A stretch of DNA of 13,589 nt, from positions 1 through 13,589 of the forward strand of contig JANBTH010000621.1 in assembly GCA_027578815.1 (NCBI GenBank). The letters run 5' to 3'. Numbering within the stretch: position 1 is the stretch's first letter; every line of letters starts with the position of its first letter. This stretch comes from Coemansia sp. RSA 1804 (taxonomy: Eukaryota > Kickxellomycota > Kickxellomycetes > Kickxellales > Kickxellaceae). Position numbers and translations under genes: made by a program. Shown here piece after piece: positions 1 to 6,712 of the stretch. Below the pieces are notes generated by a model. The model searched no databases. It saw only the letters and a list, made by a program, of their open reading frames with translations, and was not told the origin of the DNA.

Positions 1-55
1 CGATGGTGATGCAGAACACCACAAAGAACACGAAGCGTGGCGGTACTGCTGACAT
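1..55 (-). CDS. N-terminus of an unidentified membrane or secreted protein (cut by left edge)
   Basis: On the minus strand an ATG at 55 opens a frame that runs off the window edge. The 18 visible residues are MSAVPPRFVFFVVFCITI. The short polar start followed by an uninterrupted hydrophobic run is what a signal peptide or signal anchor looks like. Reading upstream in the same frame there is a run of Ser and Asn codons and then a TAG with no other ATG between, so 55 is the first possible ATG start unless an intron joins an earlier exon. An AGC/AAC repeat sits directly in the leader. The protein family cannot be told from 18 residues; the gene itself is inferred from the start context and hydrophobicity. 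Confidence 0.45.
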   Translation of the reverse strand, partial: MSAVPPRFVFFVVFCITI

Positions 56-67
56 CCTGGTGGCGTC

Positions 68-103
68 GTTGCTGTTGCTGTTGCTGCTGCTGCTGCTGTT
101 GCT
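68..103. repeat. Trinucleotide microsatellite (GCT/GTT, i.e. AGC/AAC on the minus strand)
   Basis: Twelve consecutive triplets of GTT or GCT, including five GCT in a row. On the minus strand it lies 13 bases before the ATG at 55, so it should be in the 5' untranslated leader of the left-edge gene. If a spliced upstream start exists it would instead encode a Ser/Asn run, since the frame stays open back to a TAG. Confidence 0.85.
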
Positions 104-1100
104 GGCAGAGCGTGCGTGACCGCTAGCGTGCGGTGTGTCTTCAGAGCCCTCCTACAAGAGATGGCGGTAGTGGGAATCAAAAATTATTTCTTCCTTTCGC
201 TGTGTTTAGGAACCGATCCTCATATACTCTTTTAACCGAAGAATGAAAGAACCATATAGAAGAAGAAAACGCCCCACCTGCCGACTATATTGCAAAAAGA
301 GTCTCGAGTGGGTGGGAGAATAAAGCTTACATTGTCTGTGGGCTCGGCCTGTGGAACTCGAGTAAAAGTGTGTCGCTCGGTTCTACAGCCCAGAAAAGAA
401 AGAAGGAAACAGAATAAAAGTCAGTTAGCCCATTCGTTCGACAAAGTTTGGTTGGGATACGGGGTGGAGAGATAAGTGGGGCGGAGGAGAAGAGGGGAAT
501 GTTGCTGACAAGAAAAGAATGGCATTCTTAATCAAGTGGTGCTGCTTAATATGGAAGTTACCTACCTCCGTATCCAGTCCATGGTTGGTTCCTAAATCCA
601 CATGCAATTCGTGCGGGTGCTTGTCGGTTGAGTTCATAATAACGATGCTCAAAACCCCCTTTTTGGTGGTGTCTGATTAGAAAGAGGCAATGAAATCCTA
701 CAAAGGTCTATAGATGCTTCTATGAAAAGGAGAATTCACGTATGGGATATGCACAAGCAACGACAGTCTAAAGCTTAAGAACGACATAAAAGTTGAATAA
801 AAAAGTATGAGAAGCTTAGGAAAGCAAAGCAAAGAAGCAGAAGCGCCTCCTCGATAGCACACTGGGAAGAGCTGAATCGGCCATAAAAGAAAGCTCCCTC
901 TCATTTCGGCTAAAAAAAAAAAAGACATTCCTTAAAGTACATCAATTAGAAAAAGAGGGAGCAAGGCTTATTTAAAAAATCTCGTACTGATATTTTTGCA
1001 AAAACAAGAGGTTGTGCTAGTGCAATATTCCTCTTCGCTTGGACACGAATTCATTTGTGCTGGATAGCGAACAATCGCTTGTTAAGGAGGCTGAATGCCA

Positions 1101-1115
1101 ACATGCCTGGCATGT
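1101..1115. repeat. Perfect 7-bp inverted repeat (ACATGCC-T-GGCATGT)
   Basis: Two exact 7-base arms are separated by one base. This is the size and symmetry of a dimeric transcription-factor site, but it is about 750 bases from the nearest ATG and no factor can be named. Chance occurrence in a 13.6 kb window is possible. Confidence 0.5.
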
Positions 1116-1715
1116 GATGCCATCCTATATCATTGGCAAGTGTCTACAAATTCGAGTCACTTGGCTCTGGAAGTAGAAGTAGATTGAACAAGGTTACTTT
1201 AATTTAACAGAAAGGAAAACAAAGATTAAGAAAATAAAGGCTCAGAACGCAGAAGACACACGCGTTCGTGGAATATTAGTCAGCTTGATGATAAATCAAC
1301 TTTTTATTTTTTTTTTGGAAAAATAAGGTATATTAATCAGCATGCAGCGTATAACAACCACGCGTGAGATGGCCTTTTCTACTTGTGCAATTGAAGGGTG
1401 CTGCGGGTTGTTGCATGTAGATTCTTAAAAATATAATTTCTGGATCAAAACAAACCAATCAGAAAGGCAAGCTGATGAATTAATAGTCGGAGTATCCGTG
1501 CGAATGTATCGGAATTGAATTATTAATGATATCGTTGCGTATTTCGTCATTATTTTTAATGATGGCGACTTTCAGTGGCGGCAATCGTGTGTGTTCAGAG
1601 ACAACATCCGCTTTTCTGGTCTTTGTGGTCAGCAATACAATATTCCCATTCAGGAAGGGGGGAATCGCGCTTGAAATCCGACTTGAACAAACTGTTCTAG
1701 ACCCCAAGAATAGGA

Positions 1716-1721
1716 TATAAA
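1716..1721 (+). promoter_or_regulatory. TATA-like element before the first GST gene
   Basis: TATAAA lies about 140 bases upstream of the ATG at 1861. Spacing is compatible with a fungal core promoter plus a 5' leader. No transcript evidence is available from sequence alone. Confidence 0.35.
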
Positions 1722-1860
1722 ATGGAAGGTCAATTCCACCCGTTTGCAAGGAAAACTTCAATTCTGAATTCCTTATTCTATAGTATCGTTCACATCATCC
1801 ACACTTGCCCCGTCTTCCACTCCACGCTTGAATCTCAAGATACCAAAGTCAAACAAGGAA

Positions 1861-2568
1861 ATGAGCAGCACTGCGATTCCGTACGAGAAGGACGGGTACA
1901 CTCTGTACTCAAACCACCTATGTCCCTACGCACAACGCGCGCTCCGCGCGTTCAAGGCCGCTGATGTTCCGCACAAGGTCGTTGAGATTGACTTGAATAA
2001 CAAACCGGCGTGGTACGCACAGGTCAACCCGCAGCTCAAGGTGCCAGCGCTGAGAATTCCCGATGGGACAATTCTAATTGAATCGCTGGTGGTAGCGGAG
2101 TACGTGGCCGAAGAGTTTCCCTCGGCAGGTTTGCTCCCCAGCAGCGCTCTTGAGCGTGCACAGCTACGCCTGTTCATTGAGATCTTCAGCTCTCGCTTCA
2201 ACCCGTTTATCTACCGTATTCTGGGGACCAGTGATGCGGACGAGCAGAAAAAGCACACGGAGACGCTCTTTTCTGGAATCCGCGCGGCCAGCAAGGAGCT
2301 TCAGGAGCAGTGGGAGAGACCCAGCGGCCAGGGCGGTCCATTCTGGGCAAACGGCAGATTTGGGTTTGCTGAGATTGCGCTGGTGTCGCTCGTTAACCTA
2401 CTTACCGTCGTTGATCACTATCGCGGCGTAAAGGTCCCCGAAACCCAGGACTACGCTGCGTTCAATCGCTGGCGTGATGCGTTTACCAAGGACCCGTTGT
2501 TTACAGAGTTCAACCCTAGCCAGGATGTTCTATTTTCTGCGTACAAGAAGTTTGTTGTGGATAACTAA
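1861..2568 (+). CDS. Omega-class-like glutathione S-transferase (copy 1, intact)
   Basis: The product is 235 residues, the usual length of a cytosolic GST. The N-terminal thioredoxin-like half (about 8-90) carries LCPYAQRA with Cys21 in the omega-class active-site position, the cis-proline context KVPAL (Pro62) and the glutathione-contacting Glu74-Ser75. The all-helical C-terminal half follows and includes the FAEIA segment around residues 171-175. Omega enzymes use the cysteine for glutathione-dependent thiol transfer, dehydroascorbate reduction or deglutathionylation rather than classic conjugation; activity here is inferred from family knowledge. The ATG at 1861 is preferred because it starts just before the conserved fold; the frame stays open to a TTG at 1828 but there is no earlier ATG nearby. 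A tandem paralogue lies 706 bases downstream on the same strand. Cytosolic location is likely since no targeting signal is seen. Confidence 0.9.
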   Translation: MSSTAIPYEKDGYTLYSNHLCPYAQRALRAFKAADVPHKVVEIDLNNKPAWYAQVNPQLKVPALRIPDGTILIESLVVAEYVAEEFPSAGLLPSSALERAQLRLFIEIFSSRFNPFIYRILGTSDADEQKKHTETLFSGIRAASKELQEQWERPSGQGGPFWANGRFGFAEIALVSLVNLLTVVDHYRGVKVPETQDYAAFNRWRDAFTKDPLFTEFNPSQDVLFSAYKKFVVDN

Positions 2569-3274
2569 TCGTTTGCTTATTTGTGATTGTTCATTTTGAT
2601 GTGGTTTTTTATTGAAAGAAATCCGTTTATAGCCTTTAACGCTACTTTAATGTTTCCAAACAGTGTGTATTGTTCACAGTTATAACGTCGTTTTTAGAAC
2701 TTTCTGCTTTGTTTATTATTTGTCTTTCCAGCCAGACATAATGTTTTCTTATCACCGGCTTGTACGGTTGGAGACAAGTACTCCGGATTTTAGCGAAATG
2801 CATCTTTAGTAAAATAGACAATCACAAAAACAAGGGGGCTAAATCGGATACTTTACATAGACAGTACCCACATCTTTGTCTGTGGATCTGTAATTGGTGC
2901 AGCTGTGGCGATTTGCACAAAAGATTTTTGTTATACGTGTTGAATCCGCCTGAACAGTTGGAATTGGCGATGGCTGATGTTAATTTTCTAGCCTGCCCGA
3001 GCCACATCCGAATCAGCGATACAGGACAGAATAGTCTATACGTGCTCAATAAATGATGTGGTCACTGTAAACCGGTTTACCTTCTTTGCATTCAACTCTG
3101 TGAAAATTGAAAGAAACCTCCGGATTTTCCTCCTAATTGGATTTGTCATAAAAGATGTGAGATGGTGTTGTTTTTCAATTATGCTTGCTCTTTCTTCTGA
3201 TCATTTCCTTTTTGAATCCCTTTTTGTGTTTTATTTTTTCCACAGCATTGTTTTTATTTTATATGCAACTAATA
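2569..3274. other. Spacer between the two GST genes
   Basis: About 700 bases, AT-rich. It holds a 98-codon plus-strand open frame (2760-3056) and a 75-codon minus-strand frame over the same bases; neither resembles a known protein or the flanking GSTs. A pyrimidine-rich stretch ending in CACAG (3241-3245) sits before the second GST start and looks like a 3' splice site, but no convincing matching donor was seen. Confidence 0.5.
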
Positions 3275-4012
3275 ATGAATATCAGCAGCAGCAGTAGCAG
3301 CAGAGTAACAATCGACGGTGTCAAGTATCCGTACGAGAAGGACGGATACACCATATGCTGCAACCGACTATGCTTTCTTGACCAGCGTGTGCTCTGTGCA
3401 TTCAAGGTTGTTGGAGTACCACACAGCATTATCCACATTAATGTTTATAATCCGCCTTCTTGGTATGCCCTAGTTAACCCACCGCTCACAACAGGAGTAT
3501 TAAGAACACCCGATGGAACCATCTTGAACGATTCGATGACTATTGTCGACTACGTTGCTGACTCGTTTCCCTCGGCAAACCTGATGCCGCACGATACTAT
3601 TGGGCGCGCACAGCTGCGCATGGTTGTCGAGCTGTTCAACTCTCGGCTCAGTCCATATATCTTCCGTATTCTGATGTCTGGTTCGGTAGAAGCTCAAAGG
3701 TCAAATTTTGAGTTGCTACTATCTGGTGCGCGCGAGGCCAACATCCACATAGTCAAGCAGTGGCAAAGGCCCAGTGGTGGGGGTGGACCATTCTGGCAGG
3801 GCGATCGATTTGCGTTTGCAGAAATCGCTGTTGCGCCGTTTTTAAACCTACTTGTGGTTCTTAAGCATTATCGTGGAATGGAGATCCCCAGGACCGAGGA
3901 GTACGCTGCATTCAATCGTTGGCGCAGCGCAGTCTCCAAGGACCCGTCTTTTGCTGAGATCCGTCCCGCGGATGATGATGTTATCGCCGCGTTCGGGAAA
4001 CTCGGTATTTAG
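3275..4012 (+). CDS. Divergent omega-like glutathione S-transferase (copy 2, altered active site)
   Basis: The product is 245 residues and is clearly paralogous to the upstream gene: both share YEKDGYT, RAQLR, YAAFNRWR and the C-terminal helices, with roughly half the residues identical by eye. Cys33 matches the catalytic Cys21 of copy 1, but the loop is CFLDQR instead of CPYAQR. The cis-proline of the thioredoxin fold is gone (Gly74 in LTTGVL where copy 1 has KVPAL), and Glu-Ser has become Asp86-Ser87. These are unusual losses, so normal glutathione binding is doubtful; a structural, binding or decaying role is possible. The frame is intact with no stop, arguing against a simple pseudogene. 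ATG 3275 gives a start with a short Ser run encoded by AGC/AGT triplets; an in-frame ATG at 3263 adds four residues. An earlier TTG at 3185 would add hydrophobic residues and is not favoured. Confidence 0.85.
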   Translation: MNISSSSSSRVTIDGVKYPYEKDGYTICCNRLCFLDQRVLCAFKVVGVPHSIIHINVYNPPSWYALVNPPLTTGVLRTPDGTILNDSMTIVDYVADSFPSANLMPHDTIGRAQLRMVVELFNSRLSPYIFRILMSGSVEAQRSNFELLLSGAREANIHIVKQWQRPSGGGGPFWQGDRFAFAEIAVAPFLNLLVVLKHYRGMEIPRTEEYAAFNRWRSAVSKDPSFAEIRPADDDVIAAFGKLGI

Positions 4013-4174
4013 CCGAGATCTAGCATTTTCTTTACTTCTGAGCCCTGTAGCACATGACTGTTGCATAATAATATTTGTTTTTCGATCTTGCATCAAATTG
4101 TGAGACGTAAAAAATTTCAGAGGGCGAGTCAGTTGATTTGCTTCATGTTTCCATTTTCAGTTATGTGCGTCATG

Positions 4175-4180
4175 TATAAA
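4175..4180 (+). promoter_or_regulatory. TATA-like element before the GPALPP/DUF3752 gene
   Basis: TATAAA occurs 36 bases before the ATG at 4216, in the 203-base spacer after the second GST. It implies that the gene has its own promoter rather than being read through from the GST. This is a short motif in AT-rich DNA, so support is moderate. Confidence 0.4.
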
Positions 4181-4215
4181 TATTTGTACCCTACATACTA
4201 TATTATTTGTTAACA

Positions 4216-5118
4216 ATGGGTGGTTCAGGAATTGGTCCGCAGATTCCTCCAGAGATAGCCGCAAGACTTGGCATTACAAATGCCGAACACGCAAACAGCT
4301 CGTCTTCGGATGAAGAACGGGGACCAGAGACCATTAAACGTAGCAGTGGTGTAATAGGACCAGCAATGCCGCCAGTCGCTACCAACCAGTCACCTTCTGA
4401 TGACAGTTGTAGCGATGACGACAGCGTGGCTATCGGACCCTCGGTTGCGCTGTCAGGATACACAGACGCGCAGGCTCTGAATCAAACTATAGACGCGATC
4501 GAAGAACGCGCCCACAAGCGCCAAAGCGCTCCAGACGACGCCAAGGCTGCCGACACGCTTACGCAAAGACCTGACTGGATGTTGGTGCCACCGGACTCTG
4601 AAACCCAGCGAACCGGGTTGTTTGACAAGTCGTGGACACGTGTCCCTGGAAAGGACACTGATCCCACACGCGAGCCTGAAGAAGCAGACAATAGCTCGGA
4701 GACGCGTGCAAAGAAGAGCAAGAAAAAGAAGAAGAAGGAAGAAGAACCTATTGAGGAAACGCCCGATATGCGGCGGCGGCGCGTGGAGAGCGAAGACAAG
4801 GCGCGCTGGGTCGACGAGTACAACAAAAGAGTGCGTCCCAAGAGTCTGTTGGAGATGCACGTTGAATCAAAGCGCGGAAAATCCGGGGATTCCAAGGAAG
4901 AAAAGCGTGGCCACCGCAAACGCCATGGCAATGCAGCCCAGGCTGAAAAGGACGATAATGGCGATGATGATGGGTGGAAGCGGCGCCGCTTTGACAGAGA
5001 CCGGGATCTCGCCAGTGCTCCTCGGCATAAAAGCACCAAGGCACAGCGTGAAATCCTCAATACCATGGGATTCCTATCGGACAAGTACGCACCAGGAAAG
5101 GGCGGTTCATTCATGTAG
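4216..5118 (+). CDS. GPALPP-motif protein with DUF3752 domain
   Basis: The product is 300 residues, highly charged and probably nuclear. The family signature is visible: GPALPP-type repeats at 5-12 (GIGPQIPP), 46-53 (VIGPAMPP) and 73-76 (IGPS), then WMLVPP at 121-126, a lysine-rich stretch at about 165-174, SLLEMH at 210-215, WKRRRFDRDRDL at 254-265 and a C-terminus rich in Gly/Lys ending GSFM. This arrangement matches the eukaryotic GPALPP1/DUF3752 family, whose molecular role is poorly defined; association with nuclear RNA processing is suggested in the literature only loosely, and I would not assign it. The ATG at 4216 starts immediately before the first GPALPP repeat. A polyadenylation-type AATAAA follows at 5227. 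Long antisense frames over 4450-5114 are by-products of its low-complexity codons. Confidence 0.88.
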   Translation: MGGSGIGPQIPPEIAARLGITNAEHANSSSSDEERGPETIKRSSGVIGPAMPPVATNQSPSDDSCSDDDSVAIGPSVALSGYTDAQALNQTIDAIEERAHKRQSAPDDAKAADTLTQRPDWMLVPPDSETQRTGLFDKSWTRVPGKDTDPTREPEEADNSSETRAKKSKKKKKKEEEPIEETPDMRRRRVESEDKARWVDEYNKRVRPKSLLEMHVESKRGKSGDSKEEKRGHRKRHGNAAQAEKDDNGDDDGWKRRRFDRDRDLASAPRHKSTKAQREILNTMGFLSDKYAPGKGGSFM

Positions 5119-5226
5119 CAAGGCCCTCAAGGAGCAAAGCTGTGTGTATAGAATATCTCTTTACAATAGTATTCTCAGGATATATTACGCTAAACGCTGT
5201 GCATGTTAACAAATATCTAACGCTGG

Positions 5227-5232
5227 AATAAA
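5227..5232 (+). terminator. Likely polyadenylation signal (AATAAA) of the GPALPP gene
   Basis: AATAAA lies 109 bases after the stop codon, with a second AATAAA-like run (ATAATAAAAC) a few bases further. It sits in the 248-base convergent spacer shared with the minus-strand cysteine-rich gene. Confidence 0.45.
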
Positions 5233-5366
5233 AGATAATAAAACAGTGGCGAATTATGTGTATTCTTCAGCATTCCCTTGGTGTTTCTAGAACTGTATGG
5301 CGTTGATTCTTGAAGCGGGACGCTCAGCTATTGCCAACAATTAAAGCCCAATTGTTTCTAGCACTA

Positions 5367-5762
5367 TCAGCATATTGCGTCGAGCATGCAGCAGGCGCAC
5401 AGCGTGGCGCAGCAGATGGCGCAGCAGCCGCAGCCGCTGTCTTCCTTGGGCGGCGGCGGCTGCTGCTGTACGTGAACGGGATAGCTGCCTGGCGGTGGGC
5501 CATAATATCCGTTTGGCGGCGGGCCGTAGCCGTTGGGCGGCGGGCCGTAGCCGTTGGGTGGTGGTGGAGCATAGCCGTTGGGTGGTGGTGGAGCATAGCC
5601 GTTGGGTGGTGGTGGACCATACCCGCCTCGAGGCTCTGCATATCCGCCAGGCGAGGGCGCATAGCCGGCCTGTGGTGGTGCGTATCCATCTGCATGAGAG
5701 CCGCCGTAGGCCTGCTGGGGAGGCGGCATATGGCCATCGTGTTTTCCATAGTAGTCGCCCAT
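5367..5762 (-). CDS. CYSTM-type protein 1: Gly/Pro/Tyr-repeat region plus C-terminal cysteine cluster
   Basis: The product is 131 residues. Residues 1-100 are low complexity, built of GYxPPP-like units, including two exact NGYAPPPP copies (54-69) and two NGYGPPP copies (70-83). Residues 111-131 hold nine cysteines (111, 113, 114, 117, 118, 122, 124, 125, 131) interleaved with small hydrophobic residues. That layout, a Pro/Gln-rich head and a short Cys-rich hydrophobic tail at the very C-terminus, is the hallmark of CYSTM (cysteine-rich transmembrane module) proteins. These are tail-anchored or palmitoylated plasma-membrane proteins often tied to stress tolerance. Assignment rests on architecture, not on a profile search. 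It is the last of three similar genes on this strand. The ATG at 5762 starts the low-complexity head; the open frame in this phase does not extend further with an ATG. Confidence 0.8.
   Translation of the reverse strand: MGDYYGKHDGHMPPPQQAYGGSHADGYAPPQAGYAPSPGGYAEPRGGYGPPPPNGYAPPPPNGYAPPPPNGYGPPPNGYGPPPNGYYGPPPGSYPVHVQQQPPPPKEDSGCGCCAICCATLCACCMLDAIC
5514..5603 (-). repeat. In-frame tandem repeats (24-bp then 21-bp units) inside CYSTM protein 1
   Basis: Two identical 24-base units coding NGYAPPPP are followed by two 21-base units coding NGYGPPP. Both lengths are multiples of three, so copy changes keep the frame. The near-exact DNA identity suggests recent slippage or unequal exchange. Confidence 0.85.
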
Positions 5763-5843
5763 TTCTACTCAAGAGACTTTGCACGTATGACTTGCCACGT
5801 TAAAAAAAGGAGGAAAAGAGGGGAGGAGTACGGGTACAGATAG

Positions 5844-5849
5844 TATATA
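5844..5849 (-). promoter_or_regulatory. TATA-like element of CYSTM protein 1
   Basis: TATATA occurs about 82 bases before the ATG at 5762 on the minus strand, next to a run of A on the plus strand. An AGGGG pentamer (the yeast stress-response element sequence) lies between it and the ATG at 5819-5823, but such a short match can be chance. Confidence 0.35.
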
Positions 5850-6210
5850 AAAAAAGAAAGACTGTTGATGAGCTAAAGAGAAGCAGGTTTTTCTGCAACA
5901 CGGCAGTATTTTTTCTCTAGAATCGTTTTGCCTTATTTTTTTGTTTTGATGCAAGGAACTTTTCCGTACGACTCGTGGAGCCCGCTTTCTATTGGCCAGC
6001 CTCACAGCGAAGAACACAACAGCTTCCCCAAAGAACGGGTAGAAAAAACGAGTGGGCGATGGATGCGGAAAAAAAAAGTAATTTGCTTTCCTCATGCTTG
6101 GCATCAACACATGTCTCCAACATGACTGCTTCTCCAATAGAGTCCAAGCACACTTTGATGAAACATTGGCAGAAGCGCATCTCCTTTTCTTCCATTCAGA
6201 CAGCTTGTGA

Positions 6211-6235
6211 GCTGAGCTGAGCTGGACTGAGCTGA
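6211..6235. repeat. GCTGA pentanucleotide array (five units, two imperfect)
   Basis: Units read GCTGA, GCTGA, GCTGG, ACTGA, GCTGA. It is non-coding and lies just 3' of CYSTM protein 2, beyond its likely polyadenylation signal. Confidence 0.7.
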
Positions 6236-6270
6236 GATGCGTTTGGTTTGATTCAGGTTAAAACAGCATG

Positions 6271-6276
6271 TTTATT
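6271..6276 (-). terminator. Likely polyadenylation signal of CYSTM protein 2
   Basis: AATAAA on the minus strand, about 185 bases after the stop of the gene at 6461-6712. The surrounding sequence is AT-rich, as expected for a fungal 3' end. Confidence 0.35.
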
Positions 6277-6460
6277 AGAGCATATATAAAAATTATTATA
6301 CTATCGAGGATGAACATGATTTGCCATGTTGCATACTTGTTACATGTGCACTTCCTTCCAGCCTCAAAACAAATACATGTTCCTGGGCCAGCGCTGTTGC
6401 TAGTCTGAAGGGGTTTCAAACAGCAACAAAAAGAAAGTGGCTCAAGCTTGGATACTATAA

Positions 6461-6712
6461 CTAGTCGTCGCAGCAGCAGCAGCAGCACTCTTTGCAGCAT
6501 TCGAAGCAAGCAAAGCAAGCAAGGCACGTAAGCAGCGTCTTCATGCACCCATCGCCACCTTCATCGCGCTTCTCTTGTGCCTGTGGTGGGCCCGGTGGTG
6601 GATAGTAGCCCTGCGGAGGCGGCGGCTGCTGCTGTTGGTATCCTCCTGGCGGCGGATAGTAGGCGTTTGGTGGCGGCTGATAATGTCCTCCTTGCTGATA
6701 GTGTTCGCTCAT
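6461..6712 (-). CDS. CYSTM-type protein 2: Pro/Tyr/Gln head and 12-cysteine tail
   Basis: The product is 83 residues, a typical CYSTM length. Residues 1-45 are YxPPP- and Gln-rich (HYQPPPNAYYPPPGGY and similar). A charged linker (46-55) follows, and residues 56-83 contain twelve cysteines at 56, 63, 66, 69, 72, 73 and 76-81, ending in two Asp. The six final cysteines are six identical TGC codons. Leu, Ala and Phe between the first cysteines give a short hydrophobic helix, consistent with membrane attachment. Same strand and same architecture as the genes at 5367-5762 and 7584-7883. A TATA-like element lies 37 bases upstream of the ATG. Function (stress or metal tolerance) is inferred only from the family. 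Confidence 0.82.
   Translation of the reverse strand: MSEHYQQGGHYQPPPNAYYPPPGGYQQQQPPPPQGYYPPPGPPQAQEKRDEGGDGCMKTLLTCLACFACFECCKECCCCCCDD
6470..6487 (-). repeat. (TGC)6 microsatellite encoding Cys76-Cys81
   Basis: Six identical TGC codons stand just before Asp-Asp-stop. The tract is short and pure, so the cysteine number could vary between strains by slippage without breaking the frame. Confidence 0.85.

Larger units (their letters stand above)
56..1860. other. Long AT-rich intergenic region without a supportable gene
   Basis: About 1.8 kb between the left-edge gene and the first GST. Open frames here are short (under 95 codons) and overlap each other on both strands. Their translations look like random read-through (runs of Phe, Ser, Leu and Lys, no domain pattern). 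Visible structure is limited to the microsatellite at 68-103, purine- and T-rich tracts (for example a run of T near 1301-1316), a perfect palindrome at 1101-1115, and a TATA-like element at 1716-1721 that fits the GST promoter. I saw no tRNA. A spliced gene or a long non-coding RNA cannot be excluded by eye. Confidence 0.6.
5763..6460. other. Spacer upstream of CYSTM protein 1 and downstream of CYSTM protein 2
   Basis: About 700 bases. Near the CYSTM-1 ATG it is strongly purine-rich on the plus strand (about 5800-5870), with a TATA-like element at 5844-5849. A GCTGA pentamer array lies at 6211-6235, and TTTATT (AATAAA on the minus strand) at 6271-6276 fits the 3' end of CYSTM-2. The 122-codon minus-strand frame over 5769-6137 is read-through of the leader with no protein character. 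Confidence 0.55.

Noticed and set aside
1146..1175. tRNA T-loop-like ATTCGAGTC
   Set aside because: The flanking bases do not pair as a T-arm, and no acceptor stem or anticodon arm can be folded around it.
1480..1761. 93-codon minus-strand frame upstream of GST copy 1
   Set aside because: No recognisable motif, overlaps a plus-strand frame over the same bases, and occupies the GST promoter region.
3229..3245. Possible 3' splice site (pyrimidine tract then CACAG) before the second GST
   Set aside because: No convincing donor or coding exon upstream was found; every other complete gene here is intronless.
3185..3274. Upstream TTG start giving the second GST a hydrophobic N-terminus
   Set aside because: TTG starts are not expected in a nuclear fungal gene, and the added residues are read-through of a T-rich leader.
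4453..5114. Long minus-strand open frames (135 and 210 codons) across the GPALPP gene
   Set aside because: They are antisense shadows of a clearly recognisable plus-strand protein, and their Ser/Arg/Leu-rich translations come from its Lys/Glu-rich codons.
5310..5843. Plus- and minus-strand frames of 141-177 codons over CYSTM protein 1
   Set aside because: They arise because the Gly/Pro repeat has no stops in several phases; only the frame with the cysteine cluster fits a known architecture.
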